64,000 nucleotides of DNA from Hyperoodon ampullatus (lineage: Eukaryota > Chordata > Mammalia > Artiodactyla > Ziphiidae), in assembly GCA_949752795.1 (NCBI GenBank), contig OX457061.1, positions 126,819,530 through 126,883,529 on the forward strand. The letters are read 5' to 3'. The notes beneath the pieces are model-generated. The model searched no databases, was not told where the DNA came from, and saw only the letters and a list, made by a program, of their open reading frames with translations. Both the position numbers and the translations under genes were made by a program. Positions 58,660-64,000 of this stretch are shown piece after piece. Every line of letters starts with the position of its first letter. Positions within the stretch are counted from its first letter, which is position 1.

Positions 58660-59185
58660 GTAAATTCTATGGTCTCTAACTTACATCCAGAAACTGACGA
58701 TTTTGTCCCACTTTTACCGCCGTAACCCTGGCTTCGGCACCGTCATGGCTCCTTACGTCAGTGCAGCAGCCTCCGATTTAGTCCCCTTCTGCCCTTAGAC
58801 CTGTCCTCCCCACACACACCTGACTGGAAAACACCTCCTGGAAAAATGCCCGTCAGTTAGTCACTCCCCTGCGGAAACACCCTTTCCCACTCCAAACTCC
58901 AGGATGAGTTACAGCTACTTTTGTGCAGCTGAGCTCGGGATAAGCAAACAGGCAGGTGTTTTATGCGATGGTCACCAAGGCACACGATGTCCCCTTGGCC
59001 AATCTGTGCCCTCACCTCCTGCCCCTCTTCTCCCTGCTCCCGACCCCCCTCCACTCCCTGGGCTTCCGGTGGCTCCTGGCACAGCAGACCTGCCCCCTCA
59101 GGGCCATTGCTTTCTCCTCCCTGTAGCTTGAATGTTCCTTCTCTAGCCCAGCACGTGGCTCGCCTGCCATCGTCAGGCCATTTAC
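58660..59185. repeat. Probable L2 LINE remnant
   Basis: gtcagttagtcactcccctg and gggccattgctttctcctcc followed by gtagcttgaatgttccttct resemble the L2 3' region. Degraded; boundaries uncertain. Confidence 0.45.
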
Positions 59186-59190
59186 AGTTA

Positions 59191-59939
59191 CAGTAAGTCT
59201 TCTACATACGAACGTTCACGTTGTGAACTTTCAGAGATGCGACTGTGCCCAGAGAAAGGAAAAAGAGAAGAAGTAACTGAAGAACCGAAGAGGTTCACGC
59301 CGCAGGAAACGGCAAGGGGGTTTTCTCTGTTTGAGGAGGAAGCACAGAACCTGAACGCAGAGCGGTACGTGAAGGTTGCAGCAGCCGTTCAGAATGCAAT
59401 CCAGTGCTACCGTGTCATCTATGACGAGAGAAAAAGAGCTACTACCCAGACATCACTGGGTCGTTCTTTCAAGAGAGTAGATAGAAGTGAATCCAGCAAG
59501 GACCCAGAACCTGTGCCTTCAGCGTCAGGCGGGAGTGAAACTGCAGCTCGCCCTCCGTCTCCCGTTGCTGAGGACCCTTCAGCTCTACCATCTCCCACCT
59601 CCTCTCCCCCCTCCAGTCAGTAACTCTTCCTGCCTGTTCCCTCGATGCCAGCCCCTGTGTGCCAGCCCCTGTGTGCCAGCTGTTGTACTGGACTAGTGTA
59701 CTTTTCAAGGGACTGTACTGTAAGATTAAAAAGCGTTTCTCTATTTTTTGTGTTTCTTTGTTTTGTATGTATTCTTTGTGTGAAGAGTATTATAAACCTA
59801 CGACAGTACATACTATATAGCCGACTGTGTCAGTGGGATTCCTAGGCTAACTTTGCTAGACTTACAAACAAGTTGGATTTGCGAACGCGCTCTGGGAACG
59901 GAACTCGTTCGCATGTGGGGGACTTACTGTGCACTTGGT
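59191..59939 (+). mobile_element. Internally deleted Tigger (TcMar) DNA transposon
   Basis: Terminal inverted repeats cagtaagtcttctacatacg (left) and the complement of gcatgtgggggacttactg (right). TA at 59189-59190 on the left; the right flank is TG, a mutated TA. 749 bp. It carries only the end of the transposase frame. Confidence 0.82.
59237..59623 (+). pseudogene. Tigger transposase C-terminal remnant (128 codons, open)
   Basis: The frame encodes RFTPQETARGFSLFEEEAQN, then VAAAVQNAIQCYRVIYDERK and a Ser/Pro-rich tail ending SSPPSSQ. This resembles the C-terminal part of Tigger/pogo transposases. The DNA-binding (CENP-B-like) and DDE catalytic domains are missing, so it cannot act as a transposase. 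The ATG at 59237 is probably created by the internal deletion. Expression is unknown. Confidence 0.7.
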
Positions 59940-60985
59940 CCGCCAACACTCCCTGTCCTTCTCACCGGGCTTCATCGTTTCTCCAGAGCAGTAGTCCCTT
60001 CTAACAGGACATGTTCTACTAATTTTTCTCTGTCTCACCAGGTAAAGACCCTGGCAGGGCTTTTGGTCTGTTTTATTCATGGCAGTTTCCCCAGCCATAG
60101 CACGGTACCGGCTACACAGCATTGGTATAAAATAATGAACGAATAAGTCCACTCGTATTTCCTCAGTTGTTTGAGGCATTGGCTGCTCAAGGAAAAACAA
60201 GCAACAGTCCCCATCTGCACGCACTTTGATTTCACGGAGGGGCTGGAACTCAGGAATTACAGTGCCCTTGCACTGCAAATGGGCAAAGAGTGCTACAGTG
60301 GTTTTTCAGGACATCAGAAGAACATTATCACTTTCATTTGCGAAGATACATATTGAATAATATGTTTAAGTAGCTAAACTTTGAAAGTTCAAAGAGGAGC
60401 CTTCAAACACATTCTCTAGATAGAGTCTTAAATTCTCTCTGGGAGGGATAGACATAGCTTTGCCAATGCACCCTTTGGAGTGTGCCTTTCCCCAGCTGGA
60501 CTGCCTCTGCTTTCTTGTTTGCCCTAAAGGGACGCTATGGACCTCACAGCTTGGCCCTGCATTAGGCTAAGGAGTACATGCTGTTCAAACCAAGCTGCTC
60601 TGAGCTCCTGGGGGCTGCAGGTGGGCCACGCCGCAGCAATTCCGACAGCTCCATTTAAACTGAAAGTAGCATGGCGGTTCCTTTTCCTTTCTTCTTTTTG
60701 CCTTTATCTAATTGTGTGCACTCAGGGGCAAGACACAGAAGGGTGACTAGCAGTCTGTCTGAATATGCTCAGGGGAATAGTGTTACATGCTTTTAGCTTC
60801 TATGCCTTTTCTATTATCATAAAAAAATACTTGCTGTTGAAACACTGTGTGATGTAGGCCTGTACAAAGTGTAACTTAGAGGTTGTCTTCATTTTACCCT
60901 CACTGATATTCATTGTGGAAATACTTGGGCAATTTTATAATCTATTATAAAAACACTTGTGCAAGCTGCTTTGTCACTGTGCAGT
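59940..60985. other. No gene or clear repeat recognised
   Basis: Presumed ANXA10 intron 3. Frames at 60,171-60,356 and 60,537-60,746 have no recognisable content. Confidence 0.4.
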
Positions 60986-60987
60986 GG

Positions 60988-63900
60988 TAACTAAATTTTT
61001 AAAAATTTTATTTATTTATATTGAAGTATAGTTGATTTATGACATTGTGTTAGTTTCAAGTATACAGCAAAGTGATTCAGTTATAGGTTACTACAGGATG
61101 TTGAATATAGTTCCCTGTGCTATACAGTAAACCCTTGTTGTTTATCTTATATATTCAGTGTGTATTTGTTAATCCCAAACTCCTAATTTATCCCTTTCCC
61201 CCACTCCCTTTCCCCTTTGGTAACCATAAGTTTGTTTTCTATTCTGTGAGTCTGTTTCTATTTTCTATATAGGTTCATTTGTATTATTTTTTAGATTCCA
61301 CATGTAAGTGATATCATATGACATTTGTCTTTCTCTGTCTGACTTACTTCACTTAGTATGATCATCTCTAGGTCCATCCATGTTGCTGCAAATGACATTA
61401 TTTCATTCTTTTTTTATGGCTGAGTAATATTCCATTGTATATATGTACCACATCTTCTTTATCCATTCATCTGTTATTGGACATTTAGGTTATTTCCATG
61501 TCCTAGCTATTGTAAACAGTGCTGCAGTGAACATTGGGGTGCATGTATCTTTTCAAATTAAAGTTTTCATGTTTTCCAGATATATGCCCAGGAATGGGAT
61601 TGCAGGATTGTATGGTAACTCTATGTTTAGTATTTTGAGGAACCTCCATACTGTTTTCCATAGTGGCTGCAACAATTTACGTTCCCTTTTCTCCACACTC
61701 TCTCCAGCATTTGTTATTTGTAAATTTTTATTGATGGCTATTCTGACTGGTGTGTGGTGATACCTCATTGTGGTTTTTATTTGCATTTCTCTAATAATTA
61801 GTGATGTTGAGCATCTTTTCATATACATATTGTCCATGTGTATGTCTTCTTTTGAGAAATGTTTATTTAGGTATTCTGCCTATTTTTTGGTTGGGTTTCT
61901 TTTTTTTTGATATTGAGCTCTATGAGCTGTTTGTATATTTTGGAAATTAAGCCCTTGTCTGTTGCATCATTTACAAATATTTTCTCCCAGTCCATAGGTT
62001 GACTTTTTGTTTCGTTTGTGATTTCCTTTGCTGCACAAAAGCTTTTAAGTTTGATTAGGTCCCATTTGTTTATTTTTGCTTTTATTTCTTTGCCTTGGGA
62101 GACTGATCTAAGAAAATATTGCTAGGATTTATGTCAGAGAATATTTTGCCTATGTTCTCTTCTAGGAGTTTTATGGTACCATGTCTTATATATAAAGTTT
62201 ACGCCATTTGGAGTTTATTTTTATGTATGGTGTGAGGGAGTGTTCTAACTTCATTGATTTACATGTAGCTGTCCAGCTTTCCCAACGCCACTTGTTAAAG
62301 AGACTGTCTTTTCTCCACTGTGTATTCTTGCCTCCTTTGTTGAAGATTAATTGACCGTAGGTGTGTGGATTTATTTTTGGGCTCTCTCTTCTGTTCCATT
62401 GATTCATATATCTGTTTATGTCCCAATATCACACTGTTTTGATTACTGTAGCTTTGTAGTATTGTCCAAAGTCTGGGAGGGTTATGCCTCCAGTTTTGTT
62501 CTTTTTTCTCAGGATTGCTTTGGCAATTCTGGGTCTTTCGTGGTTCCATATAAATTTTAAGATTATTTGTTCTAGTTCTGTGAAAAATGTCATGGGTAAT
62601 TTGATAAGGATCACATTAAATAGGGATTGCTTTGGGGAGTATGGCCATTTTAACAATATAAATTCTTCCAAGAGCATGGGTTATCTTTCCATTTCTTTGA
62701 ATCATCATCAGTTTTCTTTATCATTTTATAGTTCTCAACATATAGGTCTTTCACCTCCTTGGTTAGGTTTATGCCTAGGTATCTTCTTTATTTTGAAGCA
62801 ATTTTAAATGGGATTGATTTTTTAATTTTCTCTTTCTGGTATTTCATTGTTAGTGTAAAGAAATGCAGCAGATTTCTGTACATTAATTTTGTATCCTGCT
62901 ACTTTGCTGAATAGTTTTTGTGTGGGGTCTTTGCAGTTTTCTCTATATAGTATCATGTCATGTGCATATAATGACAATTTTACCTCTTCCCTTTGAATTT
63001 GGATACTTTTAATTTCTTTTTCTTATCTGATTGCTGTGGCTAGGACTTCCAATATTATGTTGAATAGAAGTGGTGAGAGTGGGCATCTTTGTCTTGCTTC
63101 AGAATTTAGTGGGAAGGTTTTCAGCTTTTCACCACTGTTTGTTATGTTGGCTGTGGGTTTGTCATAAATGGCTTTTATCATCTTGAGACATGTTCCCTCT
63201 GTACCCACTTTGGTGAGAGTTTTTATCACAAATGGATGTTTAATTTTATCAAATGCTTTTTCTGTGTCTATTGAGACTTTGTCCTTTCTTTTCTTAATAT
63301 AGTGCATCACATTGATAGATTTGTATATGTTGAACCATTGTTGTGACCTTGGAATAAAGTCCTACTTTTTATATGCTGTTGGATCCGGTTTGCTAATATT
63401 TTTTGAGGAATTTTTCATCTATATTCATCAAAGATATTGGCCTGTAATTCTATTTTTTTGTAGTGACTTTGTCTGGTTTTGGTATCAGGGTGATGGTGGC
63501 CTCATAGAATGACTTTGGGAGTGTTCCCTCCTCTTCAGTCTTTTGGAAGAGTTTGAGAAGGATAGGTATAAGTTTTTTGTATGTTTGGTAGAATTCCCCA
63601 GAGAAGCCATCCAGTCCTGGACTTTTGTTTGCAGGGAGTTTTTTTTTGTTTTTTTTTTTTTTTTTTTTTTTTTTTGCGGTATGCGGGCCTCTCACTGTTG
63701 TGGCCTCTCCCGCTGCGGAGCACAGGTTCCGGACGCGCAGGCTCAGTGGCCATGGCTCACGGGCCTAGCCGCTCTGCGGCATGTGGGATCTTCCCGGACT
63801 GGGGCACGAACCCGTGTCCCCTGCATTGGCAGGCGGACTCTCAAACACTGTGCCACCAGGGAAGCCCTCTCCTCTTTCATTTCTTATTTTGTTTATTTGG

Positions 63901-64000
63901 GTTCTCTCTCTTTTCTTCTTGGTGAGCCTGACTAGAGGTTTGTTGATTTTTTTTATCCTTTCAAAAAACCAGGTCTTGGTTTTACTGATTTTTTTTCTAT
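60988..64000 (-). repeat. LINE-1, antisense, 3' end through ORF2, runs off right edge
   Basis: 3' end at 60,988-61,090 (agtatagttgatttatgac). ORF2 continues through 62,429-62,677 ([20 protein letters not shown] on the minus strand) and 63,023-63,310 (reverse transcriptase, [20 protein letters not shown]; the FADD region is broken) to 63,620 ([18 protein letters not shown]). Frameshifts are present. A CHR-2 SINE replaces a piece near 63,640-63,867. Confidence 0.92.
63639..63867 (-). repeat. CHR-2-type SINE inside L1, without target duplication
   Basis: Complete body with interrupted T run. The L1 sequence on its two sides is not contiguous, so some L1 is missing at the insertion site. Confidence 0.93.

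Overview
This is a vertebrate nuclear window from a cetartiodactyl, very probably a cetacean (whale or dolphin). Twelve copies of a tRNA-derived CHR-2-type SINE (starting ggcttccctggtggcgcagt, ending in poly-A, most flanked by target-site duplications) and three older CHR-1-type relatives are scattered through it. They sit among extensive LINE-1 of the artiodactyl 3'-end type. No ruminant BovB or Bov-A2 was noticed. There are no operons, tRNA or rRNA genes or CRISPR arrays.

Two protein-coding genes point tail to tail. On the plus strand, 2.9-10.4 kb holds the last five coding exons of DDX60 (or its close paralogue DDX60L), an interferon-induced Ski2-like DExD/H helicase; the rest of the gene lies off the left edge. 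On the minus strand, 37.9-54.6 kb holds exons 4-12 of annexin A10 (ANXA10). All nine exons are open and correctly phased, and add up to exactly residues 66-324 of a 324-residue protein; exons 1-3 lie beyond the right edge or were not found. The DDX60-ANXA10 pairing matches the convergent arrangement on human 4q32.3.

The most notable feature lies between the genes. At 35,267-35,537 there is a second, diverged copy of the last two DDX60 coding exons. Its intron is only 99 bp, the first exon has the same length (63 bp) and phase, the reading frame is intact, and it has its own stop. No matching upstream exons are seen, so it is either an alternative 3' end of DDX60 reached by a 28-kb splice, or the tail of a lost DDX60/DDX60L tandem duplicate. 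A candidate ERV-type LTR just downstream could supply its polyadenylation signal.

Layout: 0-11 kb, DDX60 introns and exons with L1, MIR, three sense CHR-2 SINEs and an 18-bp coding-compatible minisatellite. 11-33 kb, almost solid L1 (first sense, then antisense), with nested Tigger DNA transposons, a processed-retrocopy insertion and SINEs. 33-37.6 kb, purine tract, orphan DDX60 exons and LTR. 37.6-54.6 kb, ANXA10. 54.6-64 kb, presumed ANXA10 intron 3, with a nested LINE-in-repeat insertion, a CTCF-like motif beside a CpG-rich TGCG microsatellite, a Tigger element carrying a 128-codon transposase-tail ORF, and a long antisense L1 running off the right edge.
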